A stretch of DNA of 64,000 nucleotides from Novosphingobium sp. MD-1 (GCF_001014975.1 NZ_BBXA01000021.1:62001-126000); one strand, 5' to 3'. Counted from the first letter of the stretch, positions 26,882-36,203 are shown. The notes: a model not told the origin generated them from the letters alone. Numbers and translations: made by a program.

Positions 26882-29161
26882 CTATTCGCAATCGATTCCC
26901 CGCGCGGCGGCCCATTCCTGCAGCGCGGCGCGCATCGACGGCGGCGGCGCGGCCAGCCAGCCGTCCATCGCGGCGCGGATCTCGCTGGTATCGATCTGGC
27001 GGACCAGTTCCTTGATCGGGCCGACCGCCGCCGGCGTGATCGAGAGCCGGTCGATGCCAAGGCCCAGGAGGGCCAGCGCTTCCAGCCGCCGGCCGCCCAT
27101 TTCGCCGCACACGGTCACCAGCGTGCCATGCGGCGCGACGGTGGTGACCACGCGGCGCAGGAAGCGCAGGATCGCCGGGCTCAGCCAGTCATAGCGTTCG
27201 GCCAGCTTGGGATTGGCGCGGTCCGCGGCGAACAGGAACTGCGTGAGATCGTTGGTGCCGATCGACAGGAACGCCAGCCGCGGCGCCAGCACGTCCAGGC
27301 ATTCGGCCAGCGCCGGCACTTCCAGCATCGCGCCATAGCGCACCGCTTCGGGAACCACCTTCTTCTGCCGGCGCAGGAAGGCGATCTGGCCATCGAACAC
27401 CGCCTTGGCCGCGTCGAACTCCCACGGTTCGGTGACCATCGGGAACATGACGTTGAGCGTGCGCCCCGCCGCCGCTTCCAGCAGCGCGCGCGCCTGCACC
27501 TTGAGCAGCCCGTCCCGCTCCAGCGCGACGCGCAGCGCGCGCCAGCCCATCGCCGGGTTTTCCTCGCTCTCGCCATCGTTGTGGCGCAGATAGGGCAGCA
27601 CCTTGTCACCGCCGATATCGACCGTGCGGAACACCACCGGGCGATCGCCGGCCGCGTCCAGCACATCGCGGTAGAGCCGCGTCTGCCGTTCGCGCGCGGG
27701 CAGCGTGGCGGAAACGAGGAACTGGAATTCGGTGCGGAACAGACCGATGCCGTCCGCCCCGGTCAGGCTGAGCATCGGCGTGTCATCGCGCAGGCCGGCG
27801 TTGATCATCACCGTGATCCGCCGGCCATCGCGCGTCACCGGCTCCAGATCGCGCATCGCGGCGTAGGCCTGCTGGCGCTCGCGGTTGCGGGCGAAGCGCC
27901 CCTCGAACGCCTCGACCATCGCCGGCGTGGGCCGCACGTCGATCACGCCCTGGTCGGCATCGAGCAGCAGCGGATCGCCTTCGCGCACCATGCCGCGCAT
28001 GCCCCGCACCCGGCCGATCACCGGAACGCCCATCGCCCGCGCCACGATCACCACGTGCGCGGTGAGCGAGCCTTCCTCCAGGATCACGCCCTTCAGGCGC
28101 CGCCGGTCGTATTCCAGCAGTTCGGCGGGGCCGAGATTGCGCGCGATCAGGATCGTGTCCCCGCGCAACCCGTGCGACGCCGCCGTGCCCAGCTGGCCCG
28201 ACACGATGCGCAGCAACCGGTTGGACAGATCCTCCAGATCGTGCATCCGGTCCGCCAGCAGCGCGTCGTCGATCTGGCGCATCCGCATCCGCGTGCGCTG
28301 CTGCACGCGCTCGATCGCGGCTTCGGCGGTCAGGCCGGAATCGATCGCCTCGTTGATGCGGCGGCTCCAGCCTTCGTCGTAGGCGAACATCTTGTAGGTC
28401 TCGAGCACTTCCTCGTGCTCTCCGCCCACGCCGAATTCGGCCTGCTGGGCCATGCGCTCGATCTGTTCGCGCATCTTGTCGAACGCCAGATAGACGCGCT
28501 GGCGCTCGGCCTCGATATCCTCGGCGACGATATGTTCGATGGTGACGCGCGGCTGGTGGAACACCGCCATGCCCGCGCCCAGCCCCTTGACCAGCGTCAG
28601 CCCCTTGAGCCGTTCCGGACCGGTGAGGTGCGCGGGCACGCCCAGCGTTTCCTCCTCGTCGATCAGTTCGGCATTGGCGATCAGTTCCGACAGCACCATG
28701 GCCACGGTCTGCAAGGCCTCGATCTCGACTTCCTCGTACCGGCGCGGGTCGACGTGCTGGACGCCCAGCACCCCCACCGCCCGTTCGCGCCGCACGATCG
28801 GCACGCCGGCGAAGGAATGGAACTTTTCCTCGCCCGTTTCGGGGCGGAAGGCGAAGTCCGGATGGGATGCCGCCTCGGCAAGGTTCAGCGTTTCCGACCG
28901 TTCCGCGATCGTGCCGACCAGACCTTCGCCCACCGCCAGCCGGGTGACGTGGACGGCCGACTGGTTCAGCCCGCGCGTGGCGAACAGTTCGAGCATCCCT
29001 TCGCGCAGGAGGTAGATCGAACAGACCTCGCTGTTCAGGCTTTCGCCGATGACTTCGACAACCTGGTTGAGTTTGGCCTGCGCGCCGGCGCGCGAGGCCA
29101 TGACCTCGTGAAGCGATGTCAGGATAGCGCGGGCGGCGGCAACGGCGGACTGCATGGCCAT
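26882..29161 (-). CDS. ptsP: Phosphoenolpyruvate-protein phosphotransferase, nitrogen-type (EI-Ntr)
   Basis: The product is 759 residues. It has an N-terminal GAF domain (about 20-155; VCSIYLLREGMLELFATRGLN), which in related proteins senses glutamine. A helical HPr-binding domain follows, then the phosphohistidine domain with EEGSLTAHVVIVARAMGVP, and a C-terminal PEP-binding barrel with GLFRTEFQFL and VTVCGEMGG (catalytic Cys). It starts the PTS-Ntr phosphate relay from PEP to NPr to PtsN; ptsN is present at 55.1 kb, ptsO is not in the window. In many alphaproteobacteria ptsP follows lysC; here it does not. Confidence 0.96.
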   Translation of the reverse strand: MAMQSAVAAARAILTSLHEVMASRAGAQAKLNQVVEVIGESLNSEVCSIYLLREGMLELFATRGLNQSAVHVTRLAVGEGLVGTIAERSETLNLAEAASHPDFAFRPETGEEKFHSFAGVPIVRRERAVGVLGVQHVDPRRYEEVEIEALQTVAMVLSELIANAELIDEEETLGVPAHLTGPERLKGLTLVKGLGAGMAVFHQPRVTIEHIVAEDIEAERQRVYLAFDKMREQIERMAQQAEFGVGGEHEEVLETYKMFAYDEGWSRRINEAIDSGLTAEAAIERVQQRTRMRMRQIDDALLADRMHDLEDLSNRLLRIVSGQLGTAASHGLRGDTILIARNLGPAELLEYDRRRLKGVILEEGSLTAHVVIVARAMGVPVIGRVRGMRGMVREGDPLLLDADQGVIDVRPTPAMVEAFEGRFARNRERQQAYAAMRDLEPVTRDGRRITVMINAGLRDDTPMLSLTGADGIGLFRTEFQFLVSATLPARERQTRLYRDVLDAAGDRPVVFRTVDIGGDKVLPYLRHNDGESEENPAMGWRALRVALERDGLLKVQARALLEAAAGRTLNVMFPMVTEPWEFDAAKAVFDGQIAFLRRQKKVVPEAVRYGAMLEVPALAECLDVLAPRLAFLSIGTNDLTQFLFAADRANPKLAERYDWLSPAILRFLRRVVTTVAPHGTLVTVCGEMGGRRLEALALLGLGIDRLSITPAAVGPIKELVRQIDTSEIRAAMDGWLAAPPPSMRAALQEWAAARGIDCE

Positions 29162-29260
29162 GGCCTAGCGCAGCACGGCCGGTTTGGAAACGCCGACCGC
29201 CGCCGGTTTAGCATAATTCGTATGCGACGGGAAAAGGGAGCGGGCGTCTGCCGCTCCTCC

Positions 29261-29298
29261 AAGCGAAAGGCCGCCCCTTTCGAGGGCGGCCGGCGCTT
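29261..29298 (-). terminator. Hairpin terminator after the first DUF465 gene
   Basis: A compound inverted repeat, AAGCG (29261-29265)/CGCTT (29294-29298) outside and GGCCGCCC (29269-29276)/GGGCGGCC (29284-29291) inside, lies between the DUF465 stop at 29303 and ptsP. There is no T-run, so it may need Rho or may act as an mRNA end stabiliser. Confidence 0.5.
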
Positions 29299-29302
29299 GG
29301 CG

Positions 29303-29461
29303 TCAGTGGATTTGCGCGATCTCTTCCTTGATCCGCAACTTTCGCCTCTTGAGGTCCTGCAGGAGGGTATCGTCAGGCACCGGACGGGCCATTTCCTGCT
29401 CGATCTGGCGTTCCAGACCGGCGTGTTTCGTCCGCAATGCGCTGATATGCGACGTTTCCAT
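29303..29461 (-). CDS. DUF465 small helical protein
   Basis: This is a 52-residue protein starting METSHISALRTKHAGLERQI and ending KRRKLRIKEEIAQIH. The HAGLERQI...LKRRKLRIKEEI pattern is that of DUF465, a small two-helix protein with no known enzyme activity. The start at 29461 is supported by GGAGGA 7 bp upstream; a longer frame to 29593 is unsupported. It stands alone, divergent from a second DUF465 gene at 29707, with 245 bp between them. Confidence 0.88.
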   Translation of the reverse strand: METSHISALRTKHAGLERQIEQEMARPVPDDTLLQDLKRRKLRIKEEIAQIH

Positions 29462-29706
29462 GCGTTTGTCCTCCTTGCGGGGCCTATCCCCGCACGTGGC
29501 TTCCTGCTGGCGGGCGTTTCCCGCTTTTGTCGTGTCCCGCGGGACACCCCGCCGGTGATACAATCGCCGACTCTGCGGCGGCTGCGTTGTCATGCTTTCA
29601 CATTCCCCGTATCTTGCAAGTTAATCCGCGCCGGGATGCTGCGAATACGGGATCGACCGTACGTCGCGGGAAAGGAACCACCCGCCGCGCCACGGAGTGT
29701 TAGGGC

Positions 29707-29904
29707 GTGACCGAAGAGGAAATGCGCAAGCGGCTGGAAGCGTTGCGTCTGGAACACCGCGATCTTGACGCGGCGATCGATGCGCTGACCAACGCCGGCG
29801 TGCGCGACCAGTTGCAGATCGCCCGGCTGAAGAAGCGCAAATTGTTGCTGCGCGATCAGATCGCAATTCTCGAAGACTACCTGATCCCCGACATTATAGC
29901 CTGA
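29707..29904 (+). CDS. DUF465 small helical protein (second copy)
   Basis: This is a 65-residue protein from a GTG start, reading LRLEHRDLDAAIDAL and LKKRKLLLRDQIAILED. It is clearly a paralogue of the protein encoded at 29303-29461, with the H-x-x-L-D and LKKRKL-x-L-x-D-x-I pattern of the family. It ends 75 bp before the RcdA-family gene, separated from it by a hairpin. The two DUF465 genes are divergent and may be co-regulated from the region between them. Confidence 0.87.
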   Translation: MTEEEMRKRLEALRLEHRDLDAAIDALTNAGVRDQLQIARLKKRKLLLRDQIAILEDYLIPDIIA

Positions 29905-29924
29905 AAAACAATGCCCTGCGCCGG

Positions 29925-29942
29925 GGGAGCGGTGCCGCTCCC
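29925..29942 (+). terminator. Hairpin after the second DUF465 gene
   Basis: GGGAGCGG (29925-29932) and CCGCTCCC (29935-29942) form a perfect 8-bp stem with a 2-nt spacer, 21 bp after the DUF465 stop. It argues that the RcdA start is downstream, not the ATG at 29911 that lies before the stem. Confidence 0.5.
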
Positions 29943-29979
29943 GTTCGCGCGCCTGTACCGGAACGACACAGAACCATCT

Positions 29980-30528
29980 TTGAACAGGTCCTTCGCCAAG
30001 GCCCTGTTGGCGAGTGCCGGCGCGGCGGATTATGCGGGCTTCATGCCGCTCATGCCCAGCATTCACCCGCGCATCGTCGAAGCGCTCTACAGCGAGGCCC
30101 TCGTCCTCGCCGACGTGCTGCGCGAACGCTTCGAAAGGCTGCGCAACGATGCCTCGGCCACCGAGGACGAGTTGCTGCGCGTGCAGTTTTCCTGCGAGGC
30201 GCTGCGCACGACCACGCGCGTGATGCATTGCCTGGCCTGGCTGCTCAACCATCGCGCCTATTTCGCGGGCGAGCTTTCCGAGCTGCAACTGCGCCGCCAC
30301 GGCCGGCTGATCGCCAACTATCCCGCCAGCGATCCGGCCGCGCTGGACATGCTGCCCGCCGACGCGCGCCTGCTGGTCCATGAAAGCGAGCGGCTGTACG
30401 AGCGGATTACCCGGCTCGAACGGGCATGGCGGAGCGAGGACGGGCGGAATGGGGGCGGGCAGAACGTCAGCGTCATCGACCGCCTTCGGGAACGCCTGGA
30501 CGAACGGTTCGCCGGAACCGCCGGCTGA
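29980..30528 (+). CDS. rcdA: RcdA family (DUF1465) protein, CtrA-degradation adaptor homologue
   Basis: The product is about 182 residues. ALYSEALVLADVLRERFERL, LRTTTRVMHCLAWLLNHRA and the ending VIDRLRERLDERF match DUF1465. That family includes Caulobacter RcdA, an adaptor that delivers CtrA to ClpXP at the cell pole. It is all-helical with no membrane segment. The start is uncertain: an ATG at 29911 is in frame but sits before a terminator-like hairpin and has poor codon use until about 29980. So the TTG at 29980 is preferred; ATG 30043 is possible. The role in cell-cycle proteolysis is inferred from the family. Confidence 0.8.
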   Translation: MNRSFAKALLASAGAADYAGFMPLMPSIHPRIVEALYSEALVLADVLRERFERLRNDASATEDELLRVQFSCEALRTTTRVMHCLAWLLNHRAYFAGELSELQLRRHGRLIANYPASDPAALDMLPADARLLVHESERLYERITRLERAWRSEDGRNGGGQNVSVIDRLRERLDERFAGTAG

Positions 30529-30578
30529 CGCCCGCGCGAAAGGTTGCGCCCCCGTCCGGCAATCCCCATAGCTTGGGG

Positions 30579-31529
30579 ATGAACAGTACCGAAAAGCAGG
30601 GCGCGCCCGCCAATCCGGCCGTCGATCTGGCCGACAGTTCCACGTGGAACACGGGCGTGGCCGAAACGCTTGAACCACTGGTGCGGCGCGTGCTGGCGCC
30701 CAATCCCTCCCCCTACACCTTCACCGGCACCGGGACCTACATCATCGGCGCCGGCGATGAGGTGGCGGTGATCGATCCGGGTCCGAACGGCACCGGCGTC
30801 GCAGGCCATGCCGACACGAAGGGCGATGGCCATGTCGAGGCCATTCTGTCCGCGATCGGCGACGCGCGCCTTGTCGCGATCCTGTGCACGCACACCCATC
30901 GCGATCACAGCCCGGCCGCCCATCCCCTGCGCGCCGCGACCGGCGCGCCGGTGATCGGCTGCGCGCCGCTGGTAATCGAGGACACGGGGCCGCGCGCGGA
31001 CGCGGCCTTCGATCCGACCTATCGCCCCGACCGGGTGCTGGAGGACGGCGAAACGCTGTCCGGCGCGGGCTGGACGCTGCAAGCGGTCGCTACGCCAGGG
31101 CACACCAGCAACCACCTGTGCTATGCCCTGCGCGAAAGCGGCGCGCTGTTCACCGGCGATCACGTGATGGGCTGGTCGACCTCGGTCGTCTCGCCGCCCG
31201 ATGGCGACATGGCCGCCTACATGGCCAGCCTGCAGAAGCTGCACGACCGCGAAGACCGGGTCTATTATCCCGCGCATGGCCCGGCCATCCCCAACCCGCG
31301 CCAGTTCGTGCGCGGCATGCTGGGGCATCGCCGCCAGCGCGAACGCCAGATCGTGACCCTGCTGGAAAGCGCGCCGAGGACGATCGAGGGCATGGTCGCC
31401 GCGATGTACAAGGGGCTCGACCCGCGGCTGCACGGCGCCGCCGGCCGTTCGGTGCTGGCGCATCTGATCGATCTGGAACGGCAAGGCCGTGTCGCGCGTT
31501 CGGGGGACGTATGGACGAGCCTTTCCTGA
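30579..31529 (+). CDS. MBL-fold metallo-hydrolase (LACTB2-like)
   Basis: The product is 316 residues. The metal motif THTHRDH (His105, His107, Asp109, His110) is followed by TPGHTSNHLCY and GDHVMGWSTS, which complete the binuclear zinc site. A C-terminal winged-helix segment (about 255-316) with LHGAAGRSVLAHLIDLERQGRV is typical of the LACTB2/RNase-like subgroup. Substrate is unknown; relatives act on RNA or thioesters. It overlaps the next gene by 19 bp, so the two are coupled. The start ATG at 30579 has only a close G-run before it. Confidence 0.9.
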   Translation: MNSTEKQGAPANPAVDLADSSTWNTGVAETLEPLVRRVLAPNPSPYTFTGTGTYIIGAGDEVAVIDPGPNGTGVAGHADTKGDGHVEAILSAIGDARLVAILCTHTHRDHSPAAHPLRAATGAPVIGCAPLVIEDTGPRADAAFDPTYRPDRVLEDGETLSGAGWTLQAVATPGHTSNHLCYALRESGALFTGDHVMGWSTSVVSPPDGDMAAYMASLQKLHDREDRVYYPAHGPAIPNPRQFVRGMLGHRRQRERQIVTLLESAPRTIEGMVAAMYKGLDPRLHGAAGRSVLAHLIDLERQGRVARSGDVWTSLS

Positions 31530-32215
31530 CCACCCACCGACCGACCGCCTCCGGAAGCGGCGCACCGCCCCTGACTGCGTCTTCGCCGCGCGCACCGGCG
31601 CTGGCGCGTGTTTCCGCCCTGCCATGGCTGCTGTTTCTGGTGGTCACGGTAATCGCGGCCTGGCTGGCGTGGCGGCAGTTCCGCCCGGCGGACATCGGCG
31701 ATCCGCTCGCCACCTCGCTGATCGCGTTCGAGAAGCAGGACAAGCTTACCGTGTTCAGCGCGCAGCTCGCGCCCGTGGTATCGAGCGACGACGCGCGGCT
31801 GTTCGGGCTGGTGAAATCGAAACAGGTCGCGGTGATTCCGGCGCGCGTCGACTATACGATCGCGCTGGATCAGGTGGGGCGCGACCGGATGAAGTGGGAC
31901 GCCGCGAACAAGACGCTGTCGGTGCGCCTGCCGCCGCTCACTGTCAGCCGCCCCAACCTCGACGAGGCGCGCGCGCAATACCTGCGCGAAGGAGTGTGGA
32001 TCACGCGCGACGCGCAGGACAAGCTGACGCGCAACAACACCCGGCTGGCCGAACAGATCGCGGTGGAACAGGCCGGCAACCCGGTGCTGATGAACCTGGC
32101 GCGGGGTGCGGCGAAAGAAGCCATCCGGCAGAATCTGGCTATTCCGTTGCAGGTTGCCGGTTACGGCGAAGTCAAGGTCGTGGTACTTTTCGACGGAGAA
32201 CCGAATCCGGGGTGA
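31511..32215 (+). CDS. DUF4230 family membrane-anchored protein
   Basis: The product is 234 residues. It has one membrane helix (LPWLLFLVVTVIAAWLAW, about 38-55), followed by a periplasmic domain with KLTVFSAQLAPVVSS, VIPARVDYTIALDQV and a Gln-rich NNTRLAEQIAVEQAG ending. This is the layout of DUF4230, of unknown function. It is translated from the metallo-hydrolase message (19-bp overlap). Confidence 0.82.
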   Translation: MDEPFLTTHRPTASGSGAPPLTASSPRAPALARVSALPWLLFLVVTVIAAWLAWRQFRPADIGDPLATSLIAFEKQDKLTVFSAQLAPVVSSDDARLFGLVKSKQVAVIPARVDYTIALDQVGRDRMKWDAANKTLSVRLPPLTVSRPNLDEARAQYLREGVWITRDAQDKLTRNNTRLAEQIAVEQAGNPVLMNLARGAAKEAIRQNLAIPLQVAGYGEVKVVVLFDGEPNPG

Positions 32216-32242
32216 CGGGCGTCATTGGTCCGCGCGCACCCT

Positions 32243-32248
32243 TATAAT
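32243..32248 (+). promoter_or_regulatory. Possible -10 promoter element before the 32284 membrane-protein gene
   Basis: A perfect TATAAT lies 36 bp before the ATG at 32284 in otherwise GC-rich DNA. No good -35 box is at the usual spacing (TTGGTC at 32225 is too close), so the call is tentative. Confidence 0.3.
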
Positions 32249-32283
32249 ATCGGGACGCGCCTGGACTGATCGGAGATCCCCCG

Positions 32284-33033
32284 ATGGCTACCGCGTTTCC
32301 GTCTCTTTCTGAATCCCGCCCCCTTCCCTATCGCGCCGATCAGGCGTTCTTCGTCCGCATGGCGGCAGGCATCGCCGCGCTGGTCGTGTTCGGCTTCCTG
32401 CAATGGTTCGCGCGCGGCTTCGTGCAGCCGGCGCGCGTGCCGCTCTGGGTCCACCTGCACGGCGCGGCCATGGTCGGCTGGCTGGGCCTGATGGTCACGC
32501 AGAACCTGCTGGCGGCGGGCGGCAACGCCGCGCTGCATCGCCGCCTGGGCTGGTCCAGCCTGCTGCTGGTCGGCGCGATCGCGGTGCTAGGGCCGCTCAC
32601 CGTGGTCAAGGCGGTGGAACTGCACCGCGTTCCGCCGTTCTTCACCAATGCCTACATGCTGGCACTCAGCCTCGGCGAAGTCTTCACGTTCGTGAGCCTG
32701 TTCGCGGCGGCGATCGCGCTGCGCCGGCGCACGGACTGGCACCGGCGGCTGATGCTGGGCGCCACGGTGATCGTGATGGAGCCGGGGATCGGCCGCATCC
32801 TGCCGATGCCGCTGCTCGGCGGTTTCGCCCCCTGGGCCGAACTTTCCGTGCAACTGGGCGTGCTGGCCATTCTCGCCCGGCATGACCGCAAGGTTCTGGG
32901 CAAGGTCCATCCGGCAACGTGGTGGAGCGCCGCCGCGCTGGTCGCGGTCCACCTGGCGATCATGGCGCTGGCGGGCTTCGCGCCGTTCGTCGGCTGGGCA
33001 GAGGGTATTGCGGCGGGCGGGTACGCCGCCTAA
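32284..33033 (+). CDS. Polytopic membrane protein, function unknown
   Basis: The product is 249 residues with about six or seven hydrophobic helices (FFVRMAAGIAALVVFGFLQW, MVGWLGLMVTQNLLA, LLLVGAIAVLGPLTV, YMLALSLGEVFTFVSLFAAA). WVHLHGAAMVGWLGLM and LHRRLGW are reminiscent of small heme- or quinone-binding membrane proteins, but no conserved His pair is certain. No family is firmly recognised. It is followed 55 bp later by nadA on the same strand. Confidence 0.7.
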   Translation: MATAFPSLSESRPLPYRADQAFFVRMAAGIAALVVFGFLQWFARGFVQPARVPLWVHLHGAAMVGWLGLMVTQNLLAAGGNAALHRRLGWSSLLLVGAIAVLGPLTVVKAVELHRVPPFFTNAYMLALSLGEVFTFVSLFAAAIALRRRTDWHRRLMLGATVIVMEPGIGRILPMPLLGGFAPWAELSVQLGVLAILARHDRKVLGKVHPATWWSAAALVAVHLAIMALAGFAPFVGWAEGIAAGGYAA

Positions 33034-33088
33034 GTCCCCCTCGCGGGCCGGGCGCCTTTCCACCGGCCGCGAAAGGGAACCCACGCCG

Positions 33089-34075
33089 ATGACCGCCCAG
33101 CCCACCAACCTGTCCGGCCTCGACCTGCGCGCCGAGATCGACCGCCTGCGCAAGGAGCGCAACGCCGTCATCCTCGCGCACTATTACCAGCGGCCGGAAA
33201 TCCAGGATCTGGCCGATTTCGTCGGCGATTCGCTGGAGCTTTCGCGCAAGGCGGCGGCAACCGACGCGGACGTGATCGCGTTCTGCGGCGTAAAGTTCAT
33301 GGCCGATACGGCGAAGATTCTCTCGCCCCAAAAGATCGTGGTCCTGCCCGATCTCGACGCCGGGTGCAGCCTTGAGGATTCGTGCCCGCCCGACAAGTTC
33401 AAGGCGTTCCGCGAGGCGCATCCCGATCACATCGCGCTGACCTACATCAACTGTTCGACCGAGGTGAAGGCGCTGTCGGACGTGATCGTCACCTCGTCCA
33501 GCGCGGAAACGATCCTGTCGAAGATCCCGCCCGAACAGAAGATCATCTTCGGCCCGGACCGGCACCTGGGCGGCTATCTCAACCGCAAGTTCGGGCGCGA
33601 CATGCTGCTGTGGCCGGGGGTGTGCATCGTCCACGAGGCGTTCAGCGAGACCGAGCTGCTCAAGCTGAAGGCGCAGCACCCCGGCGCGCCGATCGCCGCG
33701 CATCCGGAATGCCCGCCGCACATCGTGGACCATGCCGACTATGTCGGATCGACCAGCGGCATCCTGAATTACGCCAAGGCGATGACCGGCGACACGCTGA
33801 TCGTGGCGACCGAGCCGCACATCATCCACCAGATGGAACTGGCGATGCCGGGCAAGACCTTCATCGGCGCGCCCGGGGCGGACGGCAACTGCAACTGCAA
33901 CATCTGCCCCTACATGGCGCTCAACACGCTGGAGAAGCTCTACCTCGCGCTGCGCGACCTGACGCCGCGCATCGAGATCGAGGAAGACCTGCGCCTTGCC
34001 GCCAAGAAGAGCCTCGACGCGATGCTCGACATGGCGGCGGGGACGGTGGGCAAGGGCGATCTGGGCCGGGCCTGA
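33089..34075 (+). CDS. nadA: Quinolinate synthase NadA
   Basis: The product is 328 residues. NadA condenses iminoaspartate with dihydroxyacetone phosphate to quinolinate in NAD synthesis, using a 4Fe-4S cluster. AHYYQRPEIQDLADFVGDSLELS is the family opening. Conserved cysteines are visible in AGCSLEDSCPP, GVCIVHEAF and GADGNCNCNICPYM. The start at 33089 is preceded by AAAGGGA. nadB and nadC are not nearby, so NAD genes are dispersed in this genome. Confidence 0.97.
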   Translation: MTAQPTNLSGLDLRAEIDRLRKERNAVILAHYYQRPEIQDLADFVGDSLELSRKAAATDADVIAFCGVKFMADTAKILSPQKIVVLPDLDAGCSLEDSCPPDKFKAFREAHPDHIALTYINCSTEVKALSDVIVTSSSAETILSKIPPEQKIIFGPDRHLGGYLNRKFGRDMLLWPGVCIVHEAFSETELLKLKAQHPGAPIAAHPECPPHIVDHADYVGSTSGILNYAKAMTGDTLIVATEPHIIHQMELAMPGKTFIGAPGADGNCNCNICPYMALNTLEKLYLALRDLTPRIEIEEDLRLAAKKSLDAMLDMAAGTVGKGDLGRA

Positions 34076-34093
34076 GCGCCTGAGGCGGCGGGC

Positions 34094-34996
34094 CTAGCGA
34101 TCCGCCAGCCGGGCCAGCACCAGCGCGGCGCCGACCAGCGCCATGCCCAGCGCGTCCGGTCCAGACAGCACTTCGTGGAACGCCAGCCAGCCGACCAGCA
34201 CCGAAACGATCGGCTGCGTCAGCAGCGCCAGCCCCACCACCAGCGGCGGGAAATGGCGCAGCGCATAGACGAGCAGGCCCTGCCCCACGATCTGGCTGGC
34301 CAGCATCAGGCCGATCAGCGGTCCCCAGTCGTGCGGCCAGAACGGTTCGCCCATCGCCAGGGCGATGCCCGCCACCACCGGGCTTCCGGCAAGGCTCGAC
34401 AGGAACAGCAGCGACCAGCTGCCGAACCGGCCCCGCGCTTGCTGGATCACCAGGATATAGACCACATAGAGCAGGCCGGCGACGATGCAGAACAGGTCGC
34501 CCGCCAGCGTGCGCGCGCCAATCTCCAGCGACCGGCCCAGCAGCACCACCGCGCCCACCGTGGCCATGACCACGGCCAGCACCTCGATCACGCGGGGGCG
34601 CCGGCGGATCGCCACAAGGCCCCAGATCATCAGAATCACGCTGCCCGAATTGCCGAACAGCGTGGCATTGCCCAATCGCGTGCGCTCGATCCCGATGTGC
34701 CAGCTGGCCAGATCGAGCGCGAAGAAGACGCCCGCGATCGTCACCAGTCCCAGTTCGCGGCGGCTGTAGCCGAACAGCGGCTGGCGATTCCACCGCGCGA
34801 ACAGGGCCAGCAGCGGCAACGCCAGGAACAGGCGCCAGAAGCCGGCCGAAACCGCCCCCGAATCCGCCACGCGCACGAACAGCGGCCCCAGCGCCAGGGC
34901 GACGTTGCCCAGCAGGAGCGCGGCATAGTGCAGCGGCTTGGGGCTGGTCTGCTCCCCGGCTTCGGGCCGGTGATTGCGGGGCCGGGAAGTTTTCAT
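34094..34996 (-). CDS. EamA/DMT-family transporter
   Basis: The product is 300 residues with ten predicted membrane helices in two five-helix halves, typical of the drug/metabolite transporter superfamily. ALALGPLFVRVADSGAVSAGFWRLFLALP opens the first half and GLLYVVYILVIQQA bridges to the second. Substrate cannot be read. The start at 34996 is the ATG followed by KTSRPRN. It converges with nadA (18 bp between stops). Confidence 0.85.
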   Translation of the reverse strand: MKTSRPRNHRPEAGEQTSPKPLHYAALLLGNVALALGPLFVRVADSGAVSAGFWRLFLALPLLALFARWNRQPLFGYSRRELGLVTIAGVFFALDLASWHIGIERTRLGNATLFGNSGSVILMIWGLVAIRRRPRVIEVLAVVMATVGAVVLLGRSLEIGARTLAGDLFCIVAGLLYVVYILVIQQARGRFGSWSLLFLSSLAGSPVVAGIALAMGEPFWPHDWGPLIGLMLASQIVGQGLLVYALRHFPPLVVGLALLTQPIVSVLVGWLAFHEVLSGPDALGMALVGAALVLARLADR

Positions 34997-35081
34997 GGGG
35001 GTCGTTAAAGCCCAATTAAGTTGCAAAAGGAAACGGAGGCCCCTTTATTGGTTTCCTTCCCATTCCGGAGATGTCCTGTCC

Positions 35082-36191
35082 ATGCCTGATTCCCTGTTCC
35101 AGCCGATCAACCTCGGTGCCATCGAGGCGCCGAACCGCATCCTGATGGCCCCGCTGACACGCGGCCGCGCCGATCCGGGCTTTGTGCCCAACGCGATGAT
35201 GGCCGAATACTACCGCCAGCGCGCAGGCGCCGGGCTGATCATCAGCGAGGCGACCGGGATCAGCCGCGAGGGACTGGGCTGGCCCAGCGCACCGGGCATC
35301 TGGACCGACGCGCAGGTCGAAGGCTGGAAGCCGGTGACCGAAGCGGTCCACGCCGTCGGCGGCCGCATCGTCTGCCAGCTCTGGCACATGGGCCGCATCG
35401 TCCATCCCGATTTCCTCGACGGCGAACTGCCGGTGTCCTCCTCCGCCACGCGCGCACCGGGCCACGCCCACACGCCCTCCGGCACCAAGGATTTCGTGGT
35501 CGCCCGCCCGCTGCGGCTGGACGAACTGCCGCGCATCGTCGACGATTACGGCCACGCCGCGGAAAACGCGAAGCGCGCCGGCTTTGACGGCGTGCAGCTT
35601 CACGGCGCCAACGGCTACCTGATCGACCAGTTCCTGCGCGACAAGGCCAACCTGCGCGACGACGATTACGGCGGTTCGCCCGAAAACCGCGTGCGGCTGA
35701 TGCGCGAAGTGCTGGAACGGCTGATCGCGGTCTGGGGCAAGGGCCGCGTGTCGATCCGGCTTTCGCCCAACGGCGATACGCAGGGCGTGGACGACAGCAA
35801 TCCGGCCGCGATCTTCAGCGAGGCGGCGCGCACGATCGAGGCGCTGGGCCTTGGCTTCCTCGAACTGCGCCAGCCCGGCCCGAACGGCACGTTCGGCTCC
35901 ACCGACGTGCCCCAGCAGGACGCGCTGATCCGCGGCCTGTTCACCGGCCCGCTGGTGCTGAACAGCGACTATACCGCCGAGCAGGCCGCCGCCGACATCG
36001 CTTCGGGCCGGTGTGACGCGGTCAGCTTTGGCCGGCCGTTCATCTCCAACCCCGATCTGGTCGAACGCTTCCGCATCGGCGCGGAACTGGCGCCCAACGT
36101 CAACGCGCCGCGTAGCTGGTACTTCCCCGGTCCCGAAGGTTATATTGACTACCCCACGCTGGCGCAGCAGACGGCGCGGGAAACCGTCTGA
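35082..36191 (+). CDS. Alkene reductase, old yellow enzyme family
   Basis: The product is 369 residues, a FMN-dependent TIM-barrel of the NemA/OYE family that reduces activated C=C bonds with NADPH. The opening LFQPINLGAIEAPNRILMAPLTRGRAD fits the family. HGANGYLIDQFLRDKAN holds the substrate/catalytic residues, DDYGGSPENRVRL the conserved loop, and DAVSFGRPFISNPDLVERF the phosphate-binding end. It forms a pair with the CitE-like gene 12 bp downstream. Confidence 0.95.
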   Translation: MPDSLFQPINLGAIEAPNRILMAPLTRGRADPGFVPNAMMAEYYRQRAGAGLIISEATGISREGLGWPSAPGIWTDAQVEGWKPVTEAVHAVGGRIVCQLWHMGRIVHPDFLDGELPVSSSATRAPGHAHTPSGTKDFVVARPLRLDELPRIVDDYGHAAENAKRAGFDGVQLHGANGYLIDQFLRDKANLRDDDYGGSPENRVRLMREVLERLIAVWGKGRVSIRLSPNGDTQGVDDSNPAAIFSEAARTIEALGLGFLELRQPGPNGTFGSTDVPQQDALIRGLFTGPLVLNSDYTAEQAAADIASGRCDAVSFGRPFISNPDLVERFRIGAELAPNVNAPRSWYFPGPEGYIDYPTLAQQTARETV

Positions 36192-36203
36192 CAGGAGAAA
36201 GCG

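Noticed and set aside
29911..29979. N-terminal extension of rcdA from ATG 29911
   Set aside because: The ATG precedes a terminator-like hairpin and the codons to 29980 are atypical, so the TTG at 29980 is preferred.
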